64,000 bases of DNA. It comes from Parasphingorhabdus flavimaris. GTDB lineage: Bacteria; Pseudomonadota; Alphaproteobacteria; Sphingomonadales; Sphingomonadaceae. The translations under genes were made by a program, and so were the position numbers. Shown here in pieces: positions 10,575-20,090 of the stretch. The notes below the pieces were generated by a model. The model ran no database searches. It saw only the letters and a list, made by a program, of their open reading frames with translations, and was not told the origin of the DNA. The DNA lies in contig NZ_JABWMH010000003.1 of assembly GCF_013371215.1 (NCBI RefSeq), positions 652,501-716,500 on the forward strand. Reading direction: 5' to 3'. Within the stretch, counting starts at the first letter, position 1, and each line of letters starts with the position of its first letter.

Positions 10575-13078
10575 GCAGGCTCCAGAATTGCAAAGGGCCG
10601 GATCTCGGCGATATGCTTGTGCAAGTGGCTTTCCGCACCGGCGACGCGCTCGGCCCAGGGATCTTTCTGATGCACCGACTGGGCAAACAGAAAACGTTCC
10701 TGCAGCGCCTTGCGTCCAGGCTCATCTTCAACAATACGGCCCTTGATATAGTCCATACCGACCCGTTCGACCCATGGCGCCGTACGATCCAGATAGCGGG
10801 CTTCCTCGCGATACAGCTGGACGAAAGCAGCAATATATTCGAGCGCAGCCTCTTCGGTTTCGGCCTTGCACAGGAAGTCGGTCCCGCGCAGATGGATGCC
10901 GCCATTGCCGCCAACGCTCAGCTCATAACCGCTGTCGACACAGATGATCCCGAGATCTTTGATCGATGCCTCTGCACAATTGCGCGGACAGCCCGACACG
11001 GCGATCTTGAATTTATGGGGCATCCAGCTGCCCCAGGTCATCTGTTCGGCCTTGATCCCCAGACCGGTCGAGTCCTGCGTACCAAAGCGGCACCATTCGC
11101 TACCGACGCAGGTTTTTACGGTGCGCAGCGCCTTGCCATAAGCATGGCCGGAAACCATGCCGGCGGCGTTCAGGTCGGCCCAGATCGAGGGCAGATCCTC
11201 TTTCTTGATACCGAATATATCAAGCCGCTGCCCGCCGGTGACCTTGACCAGCCGCGCTTCATATTTGTCAGCAGCATCGGCAATTGCCCGAAGTTCGTTG
11301 GGCGTGGTAATCCCGCCCCACATTCTGGGAACCACCGAGTAGGTGCCGTCTTTCTGGATATTGGCATGCATCCGCTCGTTGACGAACCGGCTTTGCGGGT
11401 CTTCCTCATGTTCGGTGGGCCAGGCACATAGAAGATAATAATTGAGCGCCGGACGACAGGAAGCGCAACCATCGGGCGTGGTCCAGTGCAGTTCCTGCAT
11501 TACCTGCGGAATGGATTTCAGCTCTTTTTCAAGGATATTGCGCCGTACATCCTCGTGGGTGAAACTGGTGCACTGGCACATTGGTGTGACCGTCCGTGCG
11601 CCGCCATAATCTTCGCCGAGCGAGATGCTCAGCAAGCTTTCCACAAGGCCGGTACAGGAACCGCAACTGGCGGAGGCCTTGCAACCGGCCCGAACGCTAT
11701 CGAGGTCATTGGCTCCACCATCGATGCACGCGACCACCTGTCCCTTGGTTACGCCGTTGCAGCCGCAGATTTCTGCGTCAAGGGACAATGCTGCAACGGC
11801 GCTATCAGGGTCCAGCGTGGCCCCTCCCGAAGCAAAAGCCTGGCCGAAAATAAGCGCTTCGCGGATATCGGATATGTCTTCCTGGCGTTTCAGAAGATCA
11901 AAATACCAGCTGCCGTCTGCCGTGTCTCCGTACAGCACGGCTCCGATCAAGCGGTCTCCCTTCACCACAACCCGCTTGTAAACCCCGCGGGACGCGTCGC
12001 GCATGACGATGTCTTCGGTGTCGTCGCCACCAGAGAAATCGCCAGCGGAGAACAGATTGATCCCGGACACTTTCAGCTTGGTCGCGGTGACCGAACCGAC
12101 ATATCCGGATGGATCGCTGGTCATGAAATCCGCAAGAGCCCGGCACATTTCCCACAGAGGTGCGACCAGCCCGTAACAGGCGCCACGATGCTGCACGCAT
12201 TCTCCGACCGCCAATATCGCCGGATCGCTGGTGACCATATCGTCGTCCACGACGATGCCGCGCTCGACTTCCAGTTCAGCCGTTTTTGCAAGATTGACAG
12301 ACGGCTTGATCCCGACGGCCATGACGACAAGGTCAGCGTCGATTTCGGTCCCGTCCTTCAGCTTTACGCCGGTGACATGGCTATCACCCATTATTTCGGC
12401 GGTATCGGCCTGGGTAATGATGGTTTGCCCGCGCCGTTCGAGTTCGCTTCTCAACAGGAAACCTGCCGCTTCATCCAGCTGCCGCTCCATCAGGGTCGGC
12501 ATCAAATGCAAGACGGTGACCTTCATCCCGCGCAGGGAGAGACCGTGCGCCGCTTCCAATCCCAGCAGACCGCCGCCGATCACGACGGCATGACCGCCGG
12601 TCTCTGCTGCTGTCAGCATCTTGTCGACATCGTCGAGATCGCGAAATGTGATAACACCCGACAGCTTGTGTCCCGGTACCGGAATGATGAACGGATCGGA
12701 CCCTGTGGCAATCAGCAGCCGATCATAAGGCGTCACCCGGCCCGAAGCACTGACCACCTCTCTGGCTTCGCGTTTGATCGCGATGACAGCATCGCCGCTA
12801 ACCAATTCTATGCCGTTATCATCATACCAGCTTTGATCATTGATGATGATTTCTTCAAAGCTCTTGTCGCCGGCCAGCACCGGTGACAGCATGATCCGGT
12901 CGTAATTGACACGGGGCTCAGCTCCGAAAATGGTGATGGCGTAGCGGTCCGCATCGCGGGAAAGGATTTCTTCCACCGCGCGACAACCCGCCATGCCATT
13001 GCCTATAACAACGAGACGTTCGCGCTCATGAGGGGAAGCATGTTCCTGCTTATCATCTATTGTAACCGGTGCGTTCAT
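10571..13078 (-). CDS. nirB: Nitrite reductase (NADH) large subunit
   Basis: An 835-aa enzyme reducing nitrite to ammonium with NADH. In order: FAD/NAD(P)-binding domains (VVIGNGMAGCRAVEE at about 24-38, second Rossmann GGGLLGLEAAHGL), a BFD-like [2Fe-2S] domain near 430-490 (CGCNGVTKG, SCGSCTGL), a second CxC region near 515, and a sirohaem/[4Fe-4S] sulfite/nitrite reductase half domain (CRFGTQDS, then GCPRNCAEA). Length is normal for the family. Sirohaem comes from the cobA product downstream. Confidence 0.96.
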   Translation of the reverse strand: MNAPVTIDDKQEHASPHERERLVVIGNGMAGCRAVEEILSRDADRYAITIFGAEPRVNYDRIMLSPVLAGDKSFEEIIINDQSWYDDNGIELVSGDAVIAIKREAREVVSASGRVTPYDRLLIATGSDPFIIPVPGHKLSGVITFRDLDDVDKMLTAAETGGHAVVIGGGLLGLEAAHGLSLRGMKVTVLHLMPTLMERQLDEAAGFLLRSELERRGQTIITQADTAEIMGDSHVTGVKLKDGTEIDADLVVMAVGIKPSVNLAKTAELEVERGIVVDDDMVTSDPAILAVGECVQHRGACYGLVAPLWEMCRALADFMTSDPSGYVGSVTATKLKVSGINLFSAGDFSGGDDTEDIVMRDASRGVYKRVVVKGDRLIGAVLYGDTADGSWYFDLLKRQEDISDIREALIFGQAFASGGATLDPDSAVAALSLDAEICGCNGVTKGQVVACIDGGANDLDSVRAGCKASASCGSCTGLVESLLSISLGEDYGGARTVTPMCQCTSFTHEDVRRNILEKELKSIPQVMQELHWTTPDGCASCRPALNYYLLCAWPTEHEEDPQSRFVNERMHANIQKDGTYSVVPRMWGGITTPNELRAIADAADKYEARLVKVTGGQRLDIFGIKKEDLPSIWADLNAAGMVSGHAYGKALRTVKTCVGSEWCRFGTQDSTGLGIKAEQMTWGSWMPHKFKIAVSGCPRNCAEASIKDLGIICVDSGYELSVGGNGGIHLRGTDFLCKAETEEAALEYIAAFVQLYREEARYLDRTAPWVERVGMDYIKGRIVEDEPGRKALQERFLFAQSVHQKDPWAERVAGAESHLHKHIAEIRPFAILEPA

Positions 13079-13094
13079 TTACAAATTCCAGTTG

Positions 13095-14327
13095 TTAGAA
13101 ACTATATCCCAGCCGCAGCCAGAATTTCTCGGTATCGACGGCATAACTGTCGGCGTTGTAGTTGGCGTATTTGAGACCGACGCTGATGACATTAATTTTG
13201 AAGTTGAGAGCCGCGTCAAATTCGGTGCCATAATCGATGCTGCCGATGTCGCTGCTGAAGTCGTGATAGGCCGCACTCGCTGTGATGCCGCCAAGCAGAT
13301 CGAATTTCTTGGCTATGCTGACATATTTGTCTTCCAGACCCGCTGGCGGCGTGCTGAGAAAAACATCGGCCCAACCGTTGAACTTGTGCAGCGTGGCGAG
13401 GGGGGTCTGAAATCGATTTCCCAAACCATCGCTGCCCAGGCTCTCGTATCCCAGCGTCAAACCAAAGCCGGCAACGGCGGTGCCGATGGAACCGGCAACA
13501 TAATCGACGGAATAATTGTTTGGGTTGGCTTTATAATCCTCTTGCACGGCATAGCTGCCTGCGAGATCCAGTGTGAAATCCTCGACTATCGGAAGCTTTG
13601 CGGTAGCCCGCAAACCGTATGTCGCGCTGGAACTGAGCGAAACCGGCTGGCCTGCGTCAAAATCGAGCAAATAGGCAAAGCCCTTCAAATTAAGCGGGCC
13701 AAGATTTGCGCCAGCGCCCAAAAATATAAAATTTCCGTCAAAGGCCTCCCGCGTTCCGGCATCCGCGCCAAATATGGTGCGCTGGGAAATCGCGTACGTG
13801 GCTTCTAATGTCAGTGGTTTCAGCGCTGTTACAGATCCGCTGACGGCGTCAAAAGTTTGTTCATTCTGCCGCCAGCCAACACTACCGACAAAACGCTGGT
13901 CATCAATGTTGAGCCGTTGACGCCCGACAGTGAGACTGCCCATATCTTTTTTGGAGAACTTCAGCTGGATGCGGTTCAGTTCGATATTTTCCGGGTCGGC
14001 AACGACCGAAAAAGCTTCGACGCCATTGCCTATATTGGTGTCGTTATAATCATTAATGATGCCCAGCGTCGCTTCAGTCTCGACCAGAAAGGAAAGCCCG
14101 AAATCGCTGGCCAATTCTATTCCGGCCCGTGTCCGCAATGTCAGGGAGTCCGCGTCGGTTGCCGGTTGGTCAACATGCTCATAAGCGAGACGCGCGTCGA
14201 AAATCGGGTCCAGTGTCAACCCTTCCGCTACGACCACCGGATCACCCGGTGCCGCAAAGGCAAAGGATGGTGTTGCTGCGATTGCAGCGGATAATGATAG
14301 ATAGGCAACCAGTTTTATCTTTTTCAT
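13095..14327 (-). CDS. Outer-membrane porin, probably for nitrate uptake
   Basis: A 410-aa beta-barrel protein with a clear signal peptide (MKKIKLVAYLSL to SFAFAA). It has alternating amphipathic strands, for example LTLRTRAGIELASDFG and GSLTVGRQRLNIDDQ, and ends in the barrel-type FWLRLGYSF with terminal Phe. It resembles alginate-export/OprD-type porins found inside sphingomonad nitrate operons. The ATG at 14327 is chosen over an upstream start at 14375 because it begins the signal peptide and is preceded by AGAGGGTAAA. Position between the ABC transporter and nirB suggests it passes nitrate or nitrite through the outer membrane. Confidence 0.85.
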   Translation of the reverse strand: MKKIKLVAYLSLSAAIAATPSFAFAAPGDPVVVAEGLTLDPIFDARLAYEHVDQPATDADSLTLRTRAGIELASDFGLSFLVETEATLGIINDYNDTNIGNGVEAFSVVADPENIELNRIQLKFSKKDMGSLTVGRQRLNIDDQRFVGSVGWRQNEQTFDAVSGSVTALKPLTLEATYAISQRTIFGADAGTREAFDGNFIFLGAGANLGPLNLKGFAYLLDFDAGQPVSLSSSATYGLRATAKLPIVEDFTLDLAGSYAVQEDYKANPNNYSVDYVAGSIGTAVAGFGLTLGYESLGSDGLGNRFQTPLATLHKFNGWADVFLSTPPAGLEDKYVSIAKKFDLLGGITASAAYHDFSSDIGSIDYGTEFDAALNFKINVISVGLKYANYNADSYAVDTEKFWLRLGYSF

Positions 14328-14371
14328 TTTACCCTCTGAAATTGTCATATTTTTGACCAACACCTTTTCGC

Positions 14372-16099
14372 TCAAGCTGCTTCTTGCTGCGTGCTTTTGT
14401 TCGGATTTCCATGTTCATATTCGGCGAGGAACTGCAGAACCTCCTGCCGGTAGGCATAGAATTTCGGATGTTCGAGCAGCGCCTTGCGGTCGCGCGGCCG
14501 TGGCAGATCGACATCAAGTATCTTGCCGATGGTGGCCTGCGGGCCATTGGTCATCATCACGACCCGGTCGGCAAGCAATATGGCCTCGTCCACGTCATGG
14601 GTGACCATGATGGCAGTGACTTTCGTGCGGTTCCAAACCTCGATCAAGACATCCTGGAGATCCCAGCGGGTGAGGCTGTCGAGCATGCCAAACGGCTCAT
14701 CGAGCAGCAGCAATTTGGGTGACAAGGCGAAAGCGCGCGCAATGCCAACTCTCTGGCGCATGCCGTTCGACATGTCGGCGGCCATTTTGTCCATCGCATC
14801 GCCAAGGCCCACGCGGTCCAGATAATATTCGATAATGTCCTTGCGTTCCGATCGCGACGTATGCGGATAAACCCGTTCCACGCCAAGAGCGACATTCTGC
14901 CGGGCGGTCAGCCACGGCATCAATGAGGGGGCCTGGAAAACGACCGCCTTGTCGGGACCGGCGACGTCAATTTCGCGTCCGTCCAGAACAATCCCGCCAT
15001 CGCTGATCTCGTTCAATCCGGCAGCCATTGTGAGCACGGTGGATTTGCCGCAACCAGAATGGCCGATCAGCGAAATAAATTCGCCCTTGTCCATCAGGAT
15101 ATTCACGTCCTCGACAACCGTCAGCGGGCCTTTGGGCGTTGGGTAGATTTTCTTGAGCTTGAAAAATTCGAGATAGCGCGTCGTGATCGGACTTTGGGCT
15201 GCATCGAGATAGGCCTGCGGCAAGGTTGTCTTTTTGCCTTCTTGCGCGCCTGAAAGGTCCAGGGGCGTGATATCCGGCAGATCCGCGGACTCTGAGGCAA
15301 CCGCTTTTTGATCGCTGCTCAATATATCAAGGTAGCCAACGATCGTATTGCGCAGGGTTTTATAGGCCGCATCTTCATTCATCGCTTCGCGCTGCCGGGG
15401 GCGCTCGATATTGACATCGAATATCTTGCCGATGGTTGCCGAAGGGGCCGGAGTCAGGATGGCGACGCGGTCGGCGAGTAGCAGCGCTTCATCGACATCA
15501 TTGGTGACCAGAACAATCGTGCGCTTTTCGTGCTTACGGATGCGCTCGATCTCGTCCTGCAATTTTGCCCGGGTCAAGGCATCGAGCGCTGACAAAGGCT
15601 CGTCCATCAGCAGGATTTCAGGCTCCATCGCAAGGGCACGCGCAACCGCGACGCGCTGCCGCATGCCTCCCGACAGCTGAGCTGGCTTGCGGTCCATTGC
15701 GTGATCCAAGCCAACCAGTTCGATCTTCTGCTTTACCAGTGCCGCGCGCTCTTCTTTCGATTTGTCCTGATGCACCGCATCGACCGCCAGAGCGACATTG
15801 GCTTCAACGCTCAGCCAAGGGAACAGCGAATAGCTCTGGAAGACCAGGCCGCGATCCTTTCCAGGCCCCTTGCACGGCTCGCCCTTGACCAGCACTTTGC
15901 CGCTATCGGCTTCGGCCAGTCCGGCAATGCAATTTATCAAGGTGGTTTTGCCAGCACCGGAAAAACCCAGAATGGCGATAAACTCTCCCTCGGCTACATC
16001 GAGGCTGATATTGTCGAGTACGTCTGTCCGGGTTCCCGATCCGTCAACAAAGGATTTGCTGACGTTTTTCAGGGATAATATGGGCGGGGCATTGGTCAT
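14372..16099 (-). CDS. Nitrate ABC transporter ATPase, two fused nucleotide-binding domains
   Basis: A 575-aa protein with two complete ABC ATPase domains in one chain. Domain 1 has Walker A GFSGAGKTT near residue 44, signature LSGGMRQR and Walker B ILLMDEP. Domain 2 has Walker A GHSGCGKST near 347, signature MSNGMRQR and LLLLDEP. Cyanobacteria have NrtC and NrtD as separate ATPases; here both are fused. NBD1 has VTNDVDEA where NBD2 has VTHDVDEA: the switch His is Asn in NBD1. Together with the altered second signature this suggests unequal ATP sites. No solute-binding C-terminal domain of NrtC type is present. Confidence 0.92.
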   Translation of the reverse strand: MTNAPPILSLKNVSKSFVDGSGTRTDVLDNISLDVAEGEFIAILGFSGAGKTTLINCIAGLAEADSGKVLVKGEPCKGPGKDRGLVFQSYSLFPWLSVEANVALAVDAVHQDKSKEERAALVKQKIELVGLDHAMDRKPAQLSGGMRQRVAVARALAMEPEILLMDEPLSALDALTRAKLQDEIERIRKHEKRTIVLVTNDVDEALLLADRVAILTPAPSATIGKIFDVNIERPRQREAMNEDAAYKTLRNTIVGYLDILSSDQKAVASESADLPDITPLDLSGAQEGKKTTLPQAYLDAAQSPITTRYLEFFKLKKIYPTPKGPLTVVEDVNILMDKGEFISLIGHSGCGKSTVLTMAAGLNEISDGGIVLDGREIDVAGPDKAVVFQAPSLMPWLTARQNVALGVERVYPHTSRSERKDIIEYYLDRVGLGDAMDKMAADMSNGMRQRVGIARAFALSPKLLLLDEPFGMLDSLTRWDLQDVLIEVWNRTKVTAIMVTHDVDEAILLADRVVMMTNGPQATIGKILDVDLPRPRDRKALLEHPKFYAYRQEVLQFLAEYEHGNPNKSTQQEAA

Positions 16100-16109
16100 A
16101 TCTTTTCCC

Positions 16110-17177
16110 TCAAACCGTACGATTGCGACTGGCGAAATTTTGCAGAAGCATCATGATCCGGTCGAGCAAGAAGCCGATCAGGCCGATCACGATGACCGCG
16201 AACATTATCCGGGCGAGCGACTGGCTGGATCCATTCTGAAACTCGTCCCAGACGAACTTGCCGAGACCCGGATTTTGCGCGAGCATTTCGGCGGCGATCA
16301 GAACCATCCAGCCCACGCCAAGCGACAGGCGCATGCCGGTAAAAATATACGGGAGCGCCGAGGGCAGGACCAGACGAGTGAGTTTGGCAAACCAGCCAAG
16401 CCGAAGCACTTTGCCGACGTTCATCAAATCCTTGTCGATGGATGCCGCGCCGATGGCGGTATTGATCAGCGTCGACCAGAGCGAACAAAGCATCACGACG
16501 ATCGCGGAAATTACAAAGCTTTTTGGTAAGGTCGGATCCGGATCGGTCATCGTCGCCGAAATCACCATGGTGACAATCGGAAGCCATGCCAGCGGACTGA
16601 CCGGCTTCATGATCTGTACGATCGGGTTGATCGCGGCATTGAATGTTTTCGAAAGACCGCAGATCAGGCCGAGCGGGACGGCAATGATTGTCGCCAGAAA
16701 AAAGCCCAGAGCAACCGTCGCCAAAGATGTCCAGATCTGATCCAGAAAAGTTGGGGAACCGCTATATTCAAAATTCCGCGTTTCGCCACCACTGGCAATT
16801 GCCGCTTCATTGCGGGCATCCTGCGCCGCATAAAATTCTGCTTTCTGGTCTTGTGCGGCGGACCATTCGTCAAAAAGAGCAACCCCTTGGGCGGAGACTT
16901 CGACCGGCCCCGGAAGGCTGCCGAGCGACGTGTCCACCTGCGGTGCCAGCGCGGCCCATAAGGCGAGAAAAGCCAATATCCCTATAGTCGGAGCCGCAAG
17001 ACCTTTCAGCCATCCGACAATTTTCTTTGAGTCGATCGGCGAGCTTTTTCCAGCCTTGGGGCTCGGTTTTGTGGATGTTACCGGATCGACCGAAACATCT
17101 GCAACGCCAGCCTTCCCTTTTGCCGGAGAAACCCCGCCATTATCGCTGTGAACCTTATCTACAATGACGGTCGCCAT
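16110..17177 (-). CDS. nrtB: Nitrate ABC transporter permease
   Basis: A 355-aa inner-membrane permease of the NrtB/SsuC family. It has an N-terminal Pro/Lys-rich cytoplasmic stretch and a first membrane helix near LAAPTIGILAFLALWAAL. The binding-protein-dependent transport domain follows, with the EAA-like loop ASIDKDLMNVGKVLRLGWF. The ATG at 17177 is preferred over 17198: AAAGGA lies 9 nt before it. It is 10 bp from the ATPase gene and about 28 bp from nrtA. Confidence 0.93.
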   Translation of the reverse strand: MATVIVDKVHSDNGGVSPAKGKAGVADVSVDPVTSTKPSPKAGKSSPIDSKKIVGWLKGLAAPTIGILAFLALWAALAPQVDTSLGSLPGPVEVSAQGVALFDEWSAAQDQKAEFYAAQDARNEAAIASGGETRNFEYSGSPTFLDQIWTSLATVALGFFLATIIAVPLGLICGLSKTFNAAINPIVQIMKPVSPLAWLPIVTMVISATMTDPDPTLPKSFVISAIVVMLCSLWSTLINTAIGAASIDKDLMNVGKVLRLGWFAKLTRLVLPSALPYIFTGMRLSLGVGWMVLIAAEMLAQNPGLGKFVWDEFQNGSSQSLARIMFAVIVIGLIGFLLDRIMMLLQNFASRNRTV

Positions 17178-17205
17178 GTCTTTGTTTCCTTTATTCATCA
17201 GAAGC

Positions 17206-18618
17206 TTAATTGACGCCGGAAGCGGTCACTTTTTGACCTTTTTTCAATCCGATAGGGAATTTCGCCAGATAGGCATTGGGCGCTTTGCCGTCATAGACGA
17301 TGCCGTCGATAAAGCCCGATTGCTGGTCCTTGAAACCGTCGGTTTCCGGGATACTATCTGCAGGGATCGCGCCTTCGTCTGCCAGTTTCCTTGCTGCCGC
17401 GAGATATAGGTCCGGCCGATAGACAGCCTTCGCTGTCTCGAAATACCATTGATCACTCTGGTCATCGGCAATCTGGCCCCAGCGCCGCATCTGCGTGAGA
17501 TACCAGATCGCGTCGGAGTAGAAGGGATAGCCCGCATAGTCGTTGAAGAAGATGTTAAAGTCGGGCGCGGGCCGCGTGTCACCAGCCTGGAAGGTAAACT
17601 GACCGGTCATCGACGCGCCGATTACGGCTTCGTCCGCGCCCACATAATTGGATCGCGCCAGGATTTTCACCGCCTCTGCACGGTTCTTGCCACCATCAAC
17701 ATCCAGCCATTGCTGGGCCTTGATAATAGCGCGCAGCATGGCGGCTGTAGTGGCAGGATATTTCTCGGCGAAATCTTCACGCAGGCCGAGGACTTTTTCC
17801 GGGTTCTTTTTCCAGATCTCATCGTCGGTAATCACCGGAACACCGATTTTCTTTTGTACGGCGGCCTGGTTCCAGGGCTCGCCGACGCAATAGCCGTCAA
17901 TCGTACCGGCTTCCATCGTGGCGGGCATCTGCGGCGGGGGCGTTACAGACAAAGCCGCCTGCGCACCAACCGTACCACCGACGTCGCCGGGCGTGTAATA
18001 GCCCGGTTCGATACCGCCAGCCGCCAGCCAGTAACGCAATTCATAATTATGCGTGGAAACCGGGAAAACCATTCCCATTTTAAACTGCTTACCCTGCTCC
18101 TTGTAGCTAGCGATAACCGGCTTCAGGACGGAAGCGCTGATCGGATGCACGGGTTTCCCGTCGGCATTTTTCTTCAAGTCCGGCTCAATCTGGTCCCAGA
18201 CCCTGTTGGAAAGGGTGATCGCATTGCCATTGAGATCAAGCGAGAGCGGAGCGATGAGATCAGCCTTCGTGCCATAGCCAATCGTTGCCGCGAGTGGCTG
18301 GCCAGCCAGCATATGCGCGCCGTCAAGCTGTCCGCCAATCACGCCGTCCAGCAGCACTTTCCAGTTGGCCTGCGGTTCAAGAGTGACGTTCAATCCTTCT
18401 TCCGCGAAAAACCCCTTTTCCTTAGCTATAGCCAGCGGCGCCATATCGGTGAGCTTGATGAAACCCAGCTTCAGGGACGGCTTTTCAATCGCCCCGTCGA
18501 CGGTTGAAGGCTTGACTGATTCGCCGCTGTTTGACGAGCTGTCGCCGCCGCTTCCGCAGGCCGACAAAGACACTGCACAGACAGCCATGAGAAGAAAATT
18601 GCGGCGGTTCGATTTCAT
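17206..18618 (-). CDS. nrtA: Nitrate-binding lipoprotein of the ABC transporter
   Basis: A 470-aa solute-binding protein of the NrtA/CmpA family. It begins with a signal containing NRRNFLLMA and ends in the lipobox LSAC, so it is probably membrane-anchored. The domain starts at [23 protein letters not shown] and has the family's [13 protein letters not shown] and [13 protein letters not shown] blocks, which line the nitrate site. It is the first structural gene after the regulated leader RNA. The same family gives NasS just upstream, probably by duplication. Confidence 0.94.
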   Translation of the reverse strand: MKSNRRNFLLMAVCAVSLSACGSGGDSSSNSGESVKPSTVDGAIEKPSLKLGFIKLTDMAPLAIAKEKGFFAEEGLNVTLEPQANWKVLLDGVIGGQLDGAHMLAGQPLAATIGYGTKADLIAPLSLDLNGNAITLSNRVWDQIEPDLKKNADGKPVHPISASVLKPVIASYKEQGKQFKMGMVFPVSTHNYELRYWLAAGGIEPGYYTPGDVGGTVGAQAALSVTPPPQMPATMEAGTIDGYCVGEPWNQAAVQKKIGVPVITDDEIWKKNPEKVLGLREDFAEKYPATTAAMLRAIIKAQQWLDVDGGKNRAEAVKILARSNYVGADEAVIGASMTGQFTFQAGDTRPAPDFNIFFNDYAGYPFYSDAIWYLTQMRRWGQIADDQSDQWYFETAKAVYRPDLYLAAARKLADEGAIPADSIPETDGFKDQQSGFIDGIVYDGKAPNAYLAKFPIGLKKGQKVTASGVN

Positions 18619-18671
18619 TGCTCAATCCCTTTTTTATTGCCGGACAACGCAAGGGTGGAACGAAAAAAACA

Positions 18672-18720
18672 CACAAAAAAACCGCCTCAAGCGACAGTCC
18701 TTCAGACTGGCTTGGGCGGC
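18672..18720 (-). terminator. Leader terminator upstream of nrtA
   Basis: On the minus strand a long hairpin forms from three stem blocks: CCGCC with GGCGG, CAAGC with GCTTG, and CAGTC with GACTG. It is followed by seven T. It ends about 54 nt before the nrtA start and directly after the two hexaloop hairpins. This makes it the attenuator that an ANTAR protein would relieve. Confidence 0.85.
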
Positions 18721-18738
18721 GACATTGCCTATTCGATT

Positions 18739-18779
18739 GTAGATCGTTCTACCATGCGTTTGCCCGTCATTGGACAAAC
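18739..18779 (-). promoter_or_regulatory. Two-hexaloop ANTAR (NasT) target in the nitrate leader RNA
   Basis: Transcribed on the minus strand, hairpin P1 (18758-18779) has an 8-bp stem GTTTGTCC/GGGCAAAC and the hexaloop AATGAC. Hairpin P2 (18739-18752) has stem GTAG/CTAC and the hexaloop AACGAT. They are separated by 5 nt. Both loops carry A at position 1 and G at position 4, the rule described for ANTAR-binding two-hairpin motifs. The terminator at 18672-18720 follows. NasT encoded upstream should bind here and allow read-through into nrtA when nitrate releases it from NasS. A possible -35 TTGACT lies at about 18846-18851. Confidence 0.82.
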
Positions 18780-18872
18780 CGGTAAATATACTGCCGAGGA
18801 TTTTCCCGACCCGAATCAAATACCATCAGCAGATCTAAAAAGGCAAGTCAAAATATTGCGTTGCAGCAAAAT

Positions 18873-20090
18873 CTAGAGTTTTGGCAATGAATCCAGGTAG
18901 TTTCCGACTTCCATCGGATCAAAAACACGACCGTCAAAAAACGGATTGGCCCCCAATGTCAACCGCCCCTGAGTCGAACCGACCGGCAAGCTACCGGTTA
19001 CGCTGCCTTCCAGTTTGGCATTGGCACCAGGTATCGGGGTATCCAGTCCCTTTAACGCCGTACGATAGACATTGGGCCGGAAAACCTCCTCGGCGCGCAA
19101 CTGATCCTCCGCATTATAGGTTAGATGATCCCAGCGCAGCATTTGCGAATAGAGCCATGCCGCCTGACTTTTCCACGGGAAATTCGCAGCCTCCCGATAC
19201 TGGAACATGAAATCGGGTACATCAAGTGGCCGCGCACCCGCGGTCAGCATGATCCGGTCCGATATCGCCCGGTTTATCAGCTTCGCCGAGCCATCGAGAT
19301 AATCCTTGCGGGCAAGTATCTCGGCATTGGTATCCCAATTTGCCGGATCAACAAAATGTCTGGCGGCAAAATGCAGCGCTCGAACCAGACGTTCAATCTT
19401 GTCCCGATCATCATCAAGCTTTTCGGCCGGCATGGCCAGCACCTTTTCAACGCCGCGCCGCCAGATTTGCGCCGTGACCAGAACGATACGACCTACGCCG
19501 CGCTCGACGGCGACACTGTTCCACGGCTCGCCGACACATATTCCGTCAACCTCGGCATTGGCCAGCGCATCGGCAGCGAACGGCGGCGCAATAGTCACAA
19601 TATCAACGTCGGTATCAGGGGCGATCCCGCATTGGGCAAGCCAGTAACGCAGCTTGTAATTGTGACCGGAATAACGGTGCACGACACCAAATCGTATGCG
19701 ATTTCCTGCCGCCGCACGTTTCGCAACTTCGCTCTTCAGCCTTTCGCCGACGGAGACCGGATCACCGAGCATACCGGCTGGCGCTACCTTGTCGGCCAGC
19801 GCGTGGGACATTGTAATTGCGTTACCGTTGAGGCTCAGGACGAACGGAACGGCCAGTGCCTTGGCCGGTCGGCCCCGTCCCAGCGTGGTAGCAATCGCAA
19901 GCGGCGCGAGCAAATGGGCGGCGTCGGTGTGGCCGTAGAGCAGCCGGTCCAGTACCGATGCCCAGCTGACGTCCCGAATGAAGTTTAAATGAAGCCCCTG
20001 TTCTTCGGCAAAGCCATGCTCCTGGGCCAGAATCGGTAAAGCCGCGTCCACCAGTGGCAGGAACCCGATATTCATTTGATCAATGCTCAC
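18873..20090 (-). CDS. nasS: Nitrate sensor of the NasS family
   Basis: A 405-aa cytoplasmic relative of NrtA. It lacks a signal peptide and starts directly with the domain (MNIGFLPLVDAALPILAQEHGF). It shares with NrtA the VLSLNGNAITMS and GICVGEPWNSVAVE ligand blocks. In known NasS-NasT systems NasS sequesters NasT until nitrate or nitrite binds. It overlaps nasT by 4 bp (ATGA), fitting a two-protein complex made in step. Confidence 0.92.
   Translation of the reverse strand: MSIDQMNIGFLPLVDAALPILAQEHGFAEEQGLHLNFIRDVSWASVLDRLLYGHTDAAHLLAPLAIATTLGRGRPAKALAVPFVLSLNGNAITMSHALADKVAPAGMLGDPVSVGERLKSEVAKRAAAGNRIRFGVVHRYSGHNYKLRYWLAQCGIAPDTDVDIVTIAPPFAADALANAEVDGICVGEPWNSVAVERGVGRIVLVTAQIWRRGVEKVLAMPAEKLDDDRDKIERLVRALHFAARHFVDPANWDTNAEILARKDYLDGSAKLINRAISDRIMLTAGARPLDVPDFMFQYREAANFPWKSQAAWLYSQMLRWDHLTYNAEDQLRAEEVFRPNVYRTALKGLDTPIPGANAKLEGSVTGSLPVGSTQGRLTLGANPFFDGRVFDPMEVGNYLDSLPKL

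Noticed and set aside
10436-12886. Long plus-strand frames of 331 and 466 codons opposite nirB
   Set aside because: They are shadows of the conserved nirB frame, rich in rare amino acid patterns and without ribosome-binding sites.
17449-18507. 352-codon plus-strand frame
   Set aside because: Antisense shadow of nrtA.
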